Source of the DNA: CAZUGA01 sp964619885
GTDB taxonomy: Bacteria; Pseudomonadota; Gammaproteobacteria; Methylococcales; UBA1147
Assembly (NCBI GenBank): GCA_964619885.1
Contig: CAZUGA010000018.1
Location: forward strand, 1-64,000
DNA: 64,000 bases
Direction: 5' to 3'
Shown: one piece after another, positions 28,426 through 36,734 of the stretch
How positions within the stretch are numbered: position 1 is the first letter of the stretch
How the letters are laid out: every line of letters starts with the position of its first letter
The notes under the pieces: generated by a model
Database searches by the model: none
What the model was told of the DNA's origin: nothing
What the model saw: only the letters and a program-made list of their open reading frames with translations
Program-made: the position numbers and the translations under genes

Positions 28426-29096
28426 TCGCCACGCTCTAATCCATCGATGAGGTGTTGGACTGCTTCCATGATCGCTAGGTTAAGGACTTTGCCGTTCAAG
28501 GTTGAATCGTAACCAGCCGTCGAACCGGTTCCGATAATTTGCCGGTTGCTTAGATCATATTCACCGGCGCCCTGTGACGAATAAATAATTTCGGACGTAT
28601 TCACGTCAACCACGTTTAACGCCACCTTAGCGTAGGCCAGTTGACGTTTACCGTGCCCCAGAATACCGAACAATTGTGTATCTCCGGTTACGCGGCGGCC
28701 AAATTCGGTCACATCGCCGGTGATGGCGACCTGCGCACCTTTTAATTGCTGTTGAATTCCGCGAATTTCCGATTCTTCGATGATCTGCGCCAGGTTGGCG
28801 CGGTCAACAACCACAAAACGACCGGATTGCTGCAGATGGGTTTTCAGAATGGTTTTCGCTTGGCCCCCCAACCGGTCGATTCCATCTGAAAATATACCGC
28901 GCAGGTAGGCGGAATTATTGCGAAATTTCCCTACTACTAGCGTGTGCTTGGGTCCTTGATAGAGGGTTTTGGCGGCAGCCACCGATTCTGGTTGTAATGT
29001 TCGGTGCGATTCGGTCGCGCAGCCCGAAAATAGGGTCAAGACAAACAGCCCAGTTGAAAACAAACGAATTCTGATAGAAACGGTTTGGCGATTCAT
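28401..29096 (-). CDS. CsgG-family lipoprotein
   Basis: The 231-residue product from ATG 29096 (a GTG four codons upstream is possible) has a lipobox L-F-S-G-C and a CsgG-like domain: V-V-D-R-A-N-L-A-Q-I-I-E-E, then an inserted strand and V-A-L-N-V-V-D-V-N-T-S-E-I-I-Y-S. CsgG itself forms the curli secretion pore, but this shorter relative occurs with DUF4810 and DUF799 genes and no curli genes here, so curli export should not be assumed. Confidence 0.85.
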   Translation of the reverse strand: MNRQTVSIRIRLFSTGLFVLTLFSGCATESHRTLQPESVAAAKTLYQGPKHTLVVGKFRNNSAYLRGIFSDGIDRLGGQAKTILKTHLQQSGRFVVVDRANLAQIIEESEIRGIQQQLKGAQVAITGDVTEFGRRVTGDTQLFGILGHGKRQLAYAKVALNVVDVNTSEIIYSSQGAGEYDLSNRQIIGTGSTAGYDSTLNGKVLNLAIMEAVQHLIDGLERGEWTPSTKN

Positions 29097-29243
29097 AGCG
29101 AAGCTCACTTCGAGTATTGTGCCGGTTGATAGCCAGCTAAATTCAGTTATTGGATATTATCCAAGCGAAAATAAAAATTCCAAGGCGGAACAACAATGGT
29201 TGCTATTGTTTACGATTCGCTGCTCGATCGTGCTGCAAACAAC

Positions 29244-30098
29244 TTACCGGCGTGATACTGCCGTCAGACTTTGCTCGAAATCGACAGCTTCAATCCCAAG
29301 AATATCCACGGCTTTGTGGATCGATAGCCTGAGATCCAGCGGGACCGAGGGGTGGTTATCCGCAGCCTTCGTCGATTCGACCAATTGTTGGGTGTCGATG
29401 TTCCAATATTTCATCAGGCATCTTTCGTAGTAATCGCGGCTAAGGCTTTGTGAACCAGCGATATTTAAGTAGCCCCGATAGTTAGACTTTATAAGTTTTA
29501 GCAACGACCGTGCTAGATAATTTCGGTGAACAGGTTGTCGTATAACGTCGCTGAACAAGCTTACGGGTTGGTTTTTTCGTAGCATATTGGCAAAATTCGC
29601 AGTGCTTCGCGGCATCGCGGTTGTATCGTAAATCAGCGATGTGCGAACGATAACCAGGTTGGCACAATGTTGAATGACATATTTCTCTGCGTTTGCTTTG
29701 GAATGCCCGTAGGCATTGATGGGGTTAGGTTCTGCAGAATCCTTGTAGGGTCCAGCACGGCCATCGTGTACCGTATCAGTAGAAATATGTATCAGTCGGG
29801 CGCCGGTCCGGTGGGCTGCTTGGGCAATATGCGCGCTGCCTTGGGCGTTGATCGATTCAAAGGCGTCCGCATCGTTGCCGCCATTTAGTGCCGCAGTGTG
29901 AATGATTGCATGCGGTGCAATCTCTGCAATTTTTACGGCGACTTCTTCAGAATTGCGTATATCCAGTCTAAAACTATCGATGTTTGACGGAAGTTTTGCG
30001 TGATTGCCGAAATAGCTACCAACGACCGAATCATTTTCGGCGAGATTTGCCAGATGTTGTCCCAAATAACCACTGGCACCGGTAATCAATATACGCAT
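29244..30098 (-). CDS. RmlD-like NAD(P)-dependent sugar reductase/epimerase
   Basis: The 284-residue product is an extended SDR: G-A-S-G-Y-L-G at the N-terminus, S-T-D-T-V-H-D-G-R-A-G-P-Y in the RmlD-specific position and Y-G-H-S-K-A-N-A-E with catalytic Tyr/Lys. It most resembles dTDP-4-dehydrorhamnose reductases but no other rhamnose genes are nearby, so the substrate could differ. The 5' region is AT-rich (30099-30536). Confidence 0.8.
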   Translation of the reverse strand: MRILITGASGYLGQHLANLAENDSVVGSYFGNHAKLPSNIDSFRLDIRNSEEVAVKIAEIAPHAIIHTAALNGGNDADAFESINAQGSAHIAQAAHRTGARLIHISTDTVHDGRAGPYKDSAEPNPINAYGHSKANAEKYVIQHCANLVIVRTSLIYDTTAMPRSTANFANMLRKNQPVSLFSDVIRQPVHRNYLARSLLKLIKSNYRGYLNIAGSQSLSRDYYERCLMKYWNIDTQQLVESTKAADNHPSVPLDLRLSIHKAVDILGIEAVDFEQSLTAVSRR

Positions 30099-30536
30099 GC
30101 GATCGATCTCTTAAAAAAACTCGAAAATCCGAAGAACGATGTATCGAATTTTGCCATCGGGCTTATCATAAAGCTGTAATATTTGTTAACAGATTCTGTG
30201 GATAGAGCTGTGGATATATTGTCCAACATGGGCTGCACTACGTATAAACCCTACTATTGAATTAGATTGTATTATTTTTGATCAAGTATTGGACGTAAAT
30301 TTATAAAAAATATATATAACAATAAGGTGCAGCGTTTACTTAGCGTAATATTTTAGCAATGTTGCGGAAGTTCCGGTTCTGATTTCCGGATGAGTGGTGC
30401 AAATTAATAAAAATGCGAGGTCTGTGGATTATTTCGGATTATGCGGAGATTTGTTGATCAACCATCGATATCATAGAATCATTTCGCAGGCGTCGGTCTC
30501 GATCAAACCAATGGGCCTTATGAATTAAGCTGGTGT
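30099..30536. other. AT-rich intergenic region with DnaA-box-like repeats
   Basis: No gene is supported. Three copies close to the DnaA box complement TGTGGATAA occur at 30197-30205 and 30209-30217 (12 bases apart, same orientation) and at 30423-30431, around a very AT-rich core (about 30300-30330). This could bind DnaA, or be a promoter region for the reductase gene. The boxes each have one or two mismatches, so chance is possible. Confidence 0.35.
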
Positions 30537-31031
30537 CTATTTTTTTAGCGCAAAATGCGGTGCAGTGGCGACCAGGTGATGATAAAAGGTGTCGGTGACC
30601 AATTTCAATTTCCGATCGACCGCGACGTAGCGTCTGGAATTGACTGGATCGGTGTCGCCAAAGCTTAGGGTTTGATCGTTCAGTGTGAGTTCGATACTAG
30701 GTTTTTCCAGACCAAATTTGGCCAATTCTCCAGGTTCGACGGGGTACTCTGCTCTGCTGGTAGAGGTGGGGATTTTCAGTAGTTGCTTGACGATCTTGGG
30801 GTCGGCAGCAATTTGCAACGGCTTTGTCATCAACCAGCGGTTTTTTATTTGTTCCAACACTATATCCCTGTGATGATCCCGTTTTATCTCGATACGGGTA
30901 ATACTGTTGTGATCGATACGCAGTAGCGGGTTATCCGCCTGTTGCTCAATCCCCGGCTCGATAAGCGCAACCAATGCCAGCACTAAAACACCCGCGGCCA
31001 ACATCAGATTGATAAGGTATTTAGACCGCAT
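30537..31031 (-). CDS. DUF4340-domain protein
   Basis: The 164-residue product has an N-terminal membrane anchor (about 7-25) and a DUF4340 domain (R-I-E-I-K-R, then K-F-G-L-E-K-P-S-I-E-L). Such proteins follow gliding-type (GldG-like) ABC genes in many bacteria, as here, three bases after the GldG-like stop. It is shorter than most family members (300 or more residues), so it holds only one repeat of the domain. Function unknown. Confidence 0.8.
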   Translation of the reverse strand: MRSKYLINLMLAAGVLVLALVALIEPGIEQQADNPLLRIDHNSITRIEIKRDHHRDIVLEQIKNRWLMTKPLQIAADPKIVKQLLKIPTSTSRAEYPVEPGELAKFGLEKPSIELTLNDQTLSFGDTDPVNSRRYVAVDRKLKLVTDTFYHHLVATAPHFALKK

Positions 31032-31034
31032 ACG

Positions 31035-32399
31035 TTATAGTTTCCTGCGTTTGAACCAGATGAAGAATCCCATAGCGATCAACATCAACGGAAGCGCGAT
31101 CAAGAACCCTAGACCAATAATAGCCGTAGCCGGACGAGAAAGCTGCAAAGTTTGATCTGGCGCCTGTTTGATCGGGATGCTGATTAGATTGCTGTCACCG
31201 GTCAGCCATTGGACTATCTTGAGACCGAGGCTCAAGTTACCGCCGTTGGCCAGATAGGTGTTGGACAGAAAATCTCCGTCCGCCAAAACGACGATGCGTT
31301 GTTGCCGAATCGCCAGGTCCCCAGCAGGTCGCAGTTCTCGAGTCAACGCAACCCCCAGCGCGACCGGTCCTTGTCGCTCGTCGCTTCCGGGGTTAAATTC
31401 GATCTGGCCCTTAATCGACCCAGTTTCGGTCCAGGATTGACGTGAACTTAACAGAATAGGCGTTACGTTGAACACAGTGCTTTCACTAGTGATCAATGCA
31501 CCGGCGATTGGAAAAAGCGTGACGCTGGTAAAATCTTGCGTGATCGGGTGTTCGGGATAATTCTCAATGACTGCAAACGACGGATCGCTAATCCCCAGGG
31601 ATTGAGATTTTCCCTCGACCACAACGCCTGGCAAGAAGCCGATACCCAGCACTTTTGCCAGCGGGTCCGTGCTGGGATGTTTGCCCGGATCCCGAAGCCA
31701 AAGCAAATTACCGCCGTGCTGTAAATAGCGTTCTATTTCAGTCAATTCACCCGGCAGAAAATCGACCCGGGGACCGGCAATGACCAGCAGCGCCGTGTTA
31801 TCTGGAAGCGTCGTGCTCGCAGCTGGGTTGTGGGTATGGATTTTGTAGCCCTTGTTTCTAAGATGAATCCCAAATTGGCCCAGATCGTGGTTTTTTTGAT
31901 CCAATGGAGATCGTTCGCCGTGCCCGGATAGGAACACGATCCAATGTTCCTGCGTGCGCAGCAGGCGCTGCAACGTGTTAGTAATCGCGCTTTCGCTCAA
32001 TTCGCGTACATTTTCGCTACGCCCGTCGTATTCGATAACCAACTCGCCGTCGACTTGAATTCCCAGATTTTGCACTGTGTCCGGTTCCAAATCCGGATTA
32101 ATAAAGCGCAGCTCTAAATTGGGTTTGTAGCGTAAATAACGTTCGACAAATTCTCCGATTCGGCTGCGCAATAACTTGTTTTCGGTGGCGTAAGCGGTTA
32201 TCTCGATCGAGCCATCCATCGAATTAAGTATCTTAATACTGGTTTCCGACAGCGTCTTGCGCGCGTTTGAGGTCCAGTCTGCTTGCAGGTTGTAGCGTGT
32301 GCTCAACCAGCCTGTCAGGCTGATAAAACTCAAGAACAACAGCAGAAAAATCAGATTTTGAAATTTGATCTGGCTGAGCAGACTTTTATCTGTCTTCAT
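31035..32399 (-). CDS. GldG-like ABC auxiliary protein
   Basis: The 454-residue product has an N-terminal membrane helix (about 13-35), a large extracytoplasmic domain of the ABC-type uncharacterised (GldG) family with I-E-I-T-A-Y-A and F-L-S-G-H-G-E-R-S-P, and a C-terminal helix ending in F-K-R-R-K-L. The frame extends to 32711 but that part overlaps the permease gene; ATG 32399 overlaps the permease stop (ATGA), which fixes the start. It works with the ATPase and permease upstream, in export or cell-surface functions. Confidence 0.85.
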   Translation of the reverse strand: MKTDKSLLSQIKFQNLIFLLLFLSFISLTGWLSTRYNLQADWTSNARKTLSETSIKILNSMDGSIEITAYATENKLLRSRIGEFVERYLRYKPNLELRFINPDLEPDTVQNLGIQVDGELVIEYDGRSENVRELSESAITNTLQRLLRTQEHWIVFLSGHGERSPLDQKNHDLGQFGIHLRNKGYKIHTHNPAASTTLPDNTALLVIAGPRVDFLPGELTEIERYLQHGGNLLWLRDPGKHPSTDPLAKVLGIGFLPGVVVEGKSQSLGISDPSFAVIENYPEHPITQDFTSVTLFPIAGALITSESTVFNVTPILLSSRQSWTETGSIKGQIEFNPGSDERQGPVALGVALTRELRPAGDLAIRQQRIVVLADGDFLSNTYLANGGNLSLGLKIVQWLTGDSNLISIPIKQAPDQTLQLSRPATAIIGLGFLIALPLMLIAMGFFIWFKRRKL

Positions 32400-33154
32400 C
32401 CTCGCAATCGGTCGTTGTCCAGATTTCGAACGCTCAATACCAGGAAGGTCGAAATAAACAGAACGTAATAGAGTATATCCCTGGAATTGACCAGCCCGCT
32501 GGCGATGCGGTTGAAATGCCCAGAAGTCGATAGATAGGATAACAATTGACCGGAGTCGCCGGAGCCGTCGACCGCCCAATCCAAAATCCACAGAAGTAGC
32601 AACGCGCCGAAGCTCAGTATTCCGGCGATGGTTGGATAGCGGGTCAAACTTGACATATAAAGCCCCAACGCAGCCGACCCCCCCATTAATAGCGCCAGAC
32701 CGATCGCACAAGCAGCCAGTTTGCCCAGGTCCAGGCGAGTCCCCGCGAGCAGCGAAAGGGGCATCAGGCTGACCATGACCAATAGGATCAGCAGAAAGGC
32801 AAAAATGCCGACAAATTTGCCGAGTATGATCTCAGCCATCGATACCGGTGAACTCAACAGTAAGGCCAACGTTTTATTGTGCTTTTCCTCGCTGATCAAG
32901 CGCATTGTCAACAGCGGAATCAGCAGTACCAGAATAACCGCGGCATTGCCGTAAAGCGGCGCGGCGATCAGGCTGGTAACCCCCGGCGTGGTGCCCAGTG
33001 TGCTCAACTTGGGTTGAATGCTGGTGAGGTAATTATCTATCTGCGAAAGAAATAAATAGGCGAGTAGAATTTGGACGATAGCCAACAAACTCCAAGCCAT
33101 CGGTGACAAAAATAAATTGCGCAGTTCTTGGCCTGCGATGGTCAATATTTTCAT
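32396..33154 (-). CDS. ABC-2 type permease (GldF-like)
   Basis: The 252-residue product has six membrane helices and the family motif R-L-I-S-E-E-K-H-N-K-T-L-A-L-L-L-S-S-P-V after the second helix. It overlaps both neighbours by four bases. With the ATPase (33151-34086) it forms the transporter core of this operon. The substrate is unknown. Confidence 0.88.
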   Translation of the reverse strand: MKILTIAGQELRNLFLSPMAWSLLAIVQILLAYLFLSQIDNYLTSIQPKLSTLGTTPGVTSLIAAPLYGNAAVILVLLIPLLTMRLISEEKHNKTLALLLSSPVSMAEIILGKFVGIFAFLLILLVMVSLMPLSLLAGTRLDLGKLAACAIGLALLMGGSAALGLYMSSLTRYPTIAGILSFGALLLLWILDWAVDGSGDSGQLLSYLSTSGHFNRIASGLVNSRDILYYVLFISTFLVLSVRNLDNDRLRG

Positions 33155-34086
33155 GCGGCTTCCGCGTCAGCTTCTTGCATCAATTCGACAAAAAATTCTT
33201 CCATGGAGCGGTGTTCGGGTGTCAACTGCAAAAGGCCCAGCCCAGCAGAAACTACAGTTTCGGCCAGTTGCTCGGAGGGATCGTGGTTTTTCTTAAAGTA
33301 AATTCTAAATTTGTTGTCTTGCAGGGATTCGATTTGGACAACGCCAGGGACTTGTTCCAGCAGGTTCTTGCTGAGCGCACGGCGGGTCCAAAGAATCAGA
33401 CTCGAGGCTTGCATGCGATCCTCCAGGCCTTGGACTTTATCGCTCAATACCAGCTTACCCTGATGGATAATTTGTACATGGCTGCAAGTCGCCTGAACCT
33501 CGGATAATATATGCGTGGAAAGAATAATACCGTGCTCGCGGCCCAGATCGAGTATCAGATTCCTGATCTCTCTCATTTGTATTGGGTCAAGCCCGACCGT
33601 GGGTTCGTCCAACACGATCACGTTGGGACTGTGCACGATAGCTTGTGCAATCCCCACGCGTTGCTGGAAGCCTTTGGATAAATTTCCGATCAGCCGGTTT
33701 TCCACATCCCCCAGGCCACAGCGATCCATTGCGTTATCCACGCAAGCTTTGATCTTAGCCGACGGAACACCGCGTAATCGCGCACAATAGTTCAAATATT
33801 CCCCGGCGGTCGTATCCGGGTAAAGCGGTGGCGTATCGGGAAGGTAACCCAAATTGGCTTTGGCCTGCCTGGGGTGCTCCAGCATGTTGATGCCATTGAT
33901 AAGTATTTCGCCGGAAGTCGGCGCCAGATTTCCACACACAATCTGCATCGTGGTCGATTTCCCGGCCCCGTTGGGGCCCAGAAACCCAAGAATCTGTCCT
34001 TGATTCAATACAAAGCTCAGATTGTCGAGCGCGCAATGCGGGCCGTAATAACGGCAAAGCTTATCGGCCTGAATGAGGGTTTCCAT
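33151..34086 (-). CDS. ABC transporter ATPase (GldA-like)
   Basis: The 311-residue product has Walker A G-P-N-G-A-G-K-S-T, signature-type L-S-K-G-F-Q-Q-R, Walker B V-I-V-L-D-E-P-T-V-G-L-D-P and a switch histidine in S-T-H-I. The C-terminal extension (about 220-311) is usual for GldA/CcmA-like ATPases. The frame runs to 34146; ATG 34086 has an AGGG close upstream and is preferred. First gene of the operon with permease, GldG-like and DUF4340 genes. Confidence 0.9.
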   Translation of the reverse strand: METLIQADKLCRYYGPHCALDNLSFVLNQGQILGFLGPNGAGKSTTMQIVCGNLAPTSGEILINGINMLEHPRQAKANLGYLPDTPPLYPDTTAGEYLNYCARLRGVPSAKIKACVDNAMDRCGLGDVENRLIGNLSKGFQQRVGIAQAIVHSPNVIVLDEPTVGLDPIQMREIRNLILDLGREHGIILSTHILSEVQATCSHVQIIHQGKLVLSDKVQGLEDRMQASSLILWTRRALSKNLLEQVPGVVQIESLQDNKFRIYFKKNHDPSEQLAETVVSAGLGLLQLTPEHRSMEEFFVELMQEADAEAA

Positions 34087-34295
34087 ACCCTGTTTAAGAT
34101 ACAAGATGATGCAAAAATTACAAGCTGCAATGCGAATTGACCCCAAGGGCTGATAAGCGAAGCGTCATCCGCCGTTTTCTACTTCTCTGCCCAGAAAAAC
34201 AACGATAGACCGTGGATCATTAGCGGTAATACTAGATTAAAGGTTATGATTGGCGCGGATCGAAATTAGGATTTGTGATCGGAGCAACCGAATCG

Positions 34296-36695
34296 ATGGC
34301 CGACTATACGGGCAAACAAAAAATTAGTTTCAAAAAACGGCTTGGCGAAGATTGGAAGGACCTGGCGGATTATTTTGAAATTCCTGCCAGCAAACAAAAC
34401 GAATTCAAGGTCGGCGATGAACCCCGTGCGGTATGGGAATGGCTGGATCAACACAATAAGCTATTCGAACTAGATGGCGCGTTAAGCTATATCGGTCGGG
34501 ACGATATATGTACCGACGTATTGGCGGCGCAAGAAGAACCCAGCGAAGTTTCCGTCAAACCTGATATCGTTTGGAGCGCTGCTCCGTATCCAGGTTTGCG
34601 GGATTTTACCGAAGAAGAGGCGCGGATTTTTTTCGGGCGCGAGAGCGAAATCCAATCCTTGCTGCAACTGATGGCAAAAAGCCGCTTTGTAGCCGTTGTT
34701 GGTGCCTCAGGCTCGGGCAAATCATCGTTGGTCCGCGCTGGCGTCATACCGCGGTTGCCCGACAATGCCGGCCAGGCCAAATGGCAATCGATTCGTTTTA
34801 CCCCGGGTGGTTTGAACGACGATCCGTTCCTGCCGTTGGCTGCCCAATTGGAACCTATCCTGGGTAATGCTAGCCTCAACGGTAAGAGCATTGCTGATAG
34901 TTTACGCCGCACAGGCAAGCTCCCAATGCTGATCGAACCCTATCTGGCCGGTCTTGGTGCTGGCGATAGGGGCGGGGCAAAATTATTGTTATTTATCGAT
35001 CAATTCGAAGAATTATTCACGATTACCCAAACAAAATACCATCACCGCTTTATCGTGATGCTGGAAGAAAGCGTCAAATCTCCGCATATTCATATCATAT
35101 TGACTGTACGGGCGGATTTTACCGACCGTTGTTTGGCGTTCCCAGCGCTGGCTCGTTTGTGGAATAGTGGCAGCTGGGTTTTGGCAGCGCCTGGTTTAGC
35201 CGCGTTGTCCCGAATGATTACACATCCGGCAAAAACGGCGGGTTTGGAATTCGAAGCGGAAGTCTCCGAACGCATTTTGGACGATACCGCCGCCGAACCC
35301 GGCGCGTTGGCGTTGATGGCCTATGCGTTGGAGCAATTATACATAGCGAGCGGCGGCGACCAGAAGTTATCTCTGGCTGCTTATCAAAGTTTCGGCGGGG
35401 TTCGCGAAGCTATCGGCCGGCACGCTCAGACAACCTACGACAAATTAGACGTCGATGCGCAGACCGCGTTGGCCGATGTGTTCTCGGCTTTGGTGACCGT
35501 GGATCAGGAAAAAGGCGTCCCGACACGAAAACGCGATACATTGGACGAGGTATGCAAATCCGATGCGTCCAAACGCTTTGTCGATGCGTTTACCGATCAG
35601 CGCTTGTTGGTCAAGCGGCGCGATGCAAACCAAGATATCGTGGTGGAAGTGGCGCACGAAGCATTATTGACTCGCTGGCCGTTACTGAATGAATGGATCA
35701 GAGAACGCTTTGCGGATTTTTGCCTGTTGCGCCAGGTGCGCGCGGATGCTGCCGAGTGGAATGATAATGGTCAACCCGCCAGCAACCTCTGGCCGCAAGA
35801 GCGATTGGACAAGGTTGAAGCCATGCCGGATGCGTTGAAGACGAGGCTGGAACCCCACGAACGTGAATTCGTCCGTCCCGAGCGTCAACGATTGTGTGAC
35901 GCTTTGGAAAATCCGGCGTTGAGCCACCAGGAACGCGAACGTATCGGCTATCGATTGGCCGAAATTGGTGACCGGCGTGACGGTGTGGGGACAAAAAAGG
36001 GTTTACCCGACATCGTGTGGTGCGATGTACCGGGTGGAACTGTGGAACTTGAACGTGCGGTGGGTACCTTTGACGTTCAGCCGTTCAGAATCGCTAAGTA
36101 TCCGGTGACCTATGCACAATACCGCGCCTTTGTTGAATCCGGAGACGGTTACCGAAATGATCAATGGTGGGATGGGCTCGGTCGGGAAGCTGAACCTTGG
36201 GATCAGTTTCGCAAAGTCGACAATCACCCTGCGGAATCCGTAAGTTGGTATGATGCGATGGCTTGTTGCCGCTGGCTTAGCGCAAAATTGGGTGACGACA
36301 TTCGTTTACCTACCGAGTGGGAATGGCAGCAAGCCGCGACCGGCGGTTATCCAGCGCATCGGTATCCTTGGGGTAAAGAATTCGAGTCCGATCGGACCAA
36401 CACTCACGAGAGCGGTTTGGGTCGAACCACCGCGGTTGGATTGTATCCGCAGGGTGTAAGCACCTGTGGTGCAATGGATATGAGCGGCAACGTTTGGGAA
36501 TGGTGTATTAATGACTACGATAATCCAAAAAATCAAGGATTGACTGGCGAAGGCCGCCGGGTGTTGCGCGGCGGGTCTTGGGACGACAGTCCTGACTACG
36601 CGCGCGCCGCGTACCGCTTCAACGTCCCCCCCGTCGACCGCTACTCCATGTCGGTTTTCGGTTGTGTTGTTCGTCCCCCATCGGTGAGTAGCTGA
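34296..36695 (+). CDS. DGR target 1: EAD + nSTAND NTPase + FGE-like variable receptor
   Basis: The product has about 799 residues. Numbering from GTG 34275: residues 14-80 form a small helical domain (K-I-S-F-K-K-R-L-G-E-D-W) shared with the hydrolase at 41342; 100-560 form an nSTAND-type NTPase with Walker A G-A-S-G-S-G-K-S-S (143-151) and Walker B L-L-L-F-I-D-Q-F-E-E (237-246); about 575-806 are an FGE/C-type-lectin-like domain (R-L-P-T-E-W-E-W, D-M-S-G-N-V-W-E-W). Its end holds variable repeat 1. STAND NTPases oligomerise on ligand sensing and drive an effector through their N-terminal domain. GGAG 11 bases ahead favours ATG 34296; GTG 34275 is possible. The C-terminus is frameshifted by a one-base deletion in VR1. 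Confidence 0.85.
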   Translation: MADYTGKQKISFKKRLGEDWKDLADYFEIPASKQNEFKVGDEPRAVWEWLDQHNKLFELDGALSYIGRDDICTDVLAAQEEPSEVSVKPDIVWSAAPYPGLRDFTEEEARIFFGRESEIQSLLQLMAKSRFVAVVGASGSGKSSLVRAGVIPRLPDNAGQAKWQSIRFTPGGLNDDPFLPLAAQLEPILGNASLNGKSIADSLRRTGKLPMLIEPYLAGLGAGDRGGAKLLLFIDQFEELFTITQTKYHHRFIVMLEESVKSPHIHIILTVRADFTDRCLAFPALARLWNSGSWVLAAPGLAALSRMITHPAKTAGLEFEAEVSERILDDTAAEPGALALMAYALEQLYIASGGDQKLSLAAYQSFGGVREAIGRHAQTTYDKLDVDAQTALADVFSALVTVDQEKGVPTRKRDTLDEVCKSDASKRFVDAFTDQRLLVKRRDANQDIVVEVAHEALLTRWPLLNEWIRERFADFCLLRQVRADAAEWNDNGQPASNLWPQERLDKVEAMPDALKTRLEPHEREFVRPERQRLCDALENPALSHQERERIGYRLAEIGDRRDGVGTKKGLPDIVWCDVPGGTVELERAVGTFDVQPFRIAKYPVTYAQYRAFVESGDGYRNDQWWDGLGREAEPWDQFRKVDNHPAESVSWYDAMACCRWLSAKLGDDIRLPTEWEWQQAATGGYPAHRYPWGKEFESDRTNTHESGLGRTTAVGLYPQGVSTCGAMDMSGNVWEWCINDYDNPKNQGLTGEGRRVLRGGSWDDSPDYARAAYRFNVPPVDRYSMSVFGCVVRPPSVSS
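36554..36683 (+). repeat. DGR variable repeat 1 (VR1)
   Basis: Bases 36554-36683 align with the template repeat at 38355-38485. The first 28 bases and the last about 27 (the IMH-like end) are nearly identical. Between them 17 substitutions occur, every one at a position where the template has A, plus one deleted A. This is the fingerprint of adenine-directed mutagenic retrohoming. The deletion, near 36644-36648, shifts the frame of the receptor's last residues. Confidence 0.93.
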
Positions 36696-36704
36696 TCACT
36701 GGCG

Positions 36705-36717
36705 GCCGCGTAGCGGC
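36705..36717 (+). other. GC-rich hairpin downstream of VR1
   Basis: GCCGC (36705-36709) and GCGGC (36713-36717) form a 5-bp stem with a 3-base loop, 21 bases past VR1. The same CTGATCACTG-plus-hairpin arrangement follows VR2. DNA hairpins just after the VR are known in DGRs to help target recognition. Confidence 0.55.
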
Positions 36718-36734
36718 GAATAAAACCCAGGGAT

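Noticed and set aside
28401..29096. Curli secretion channel
   Set aside because: The CsgG-like protein is in the DUF4810/DUF799 context and no csgA, csgB, csgE or csgF genes are near.
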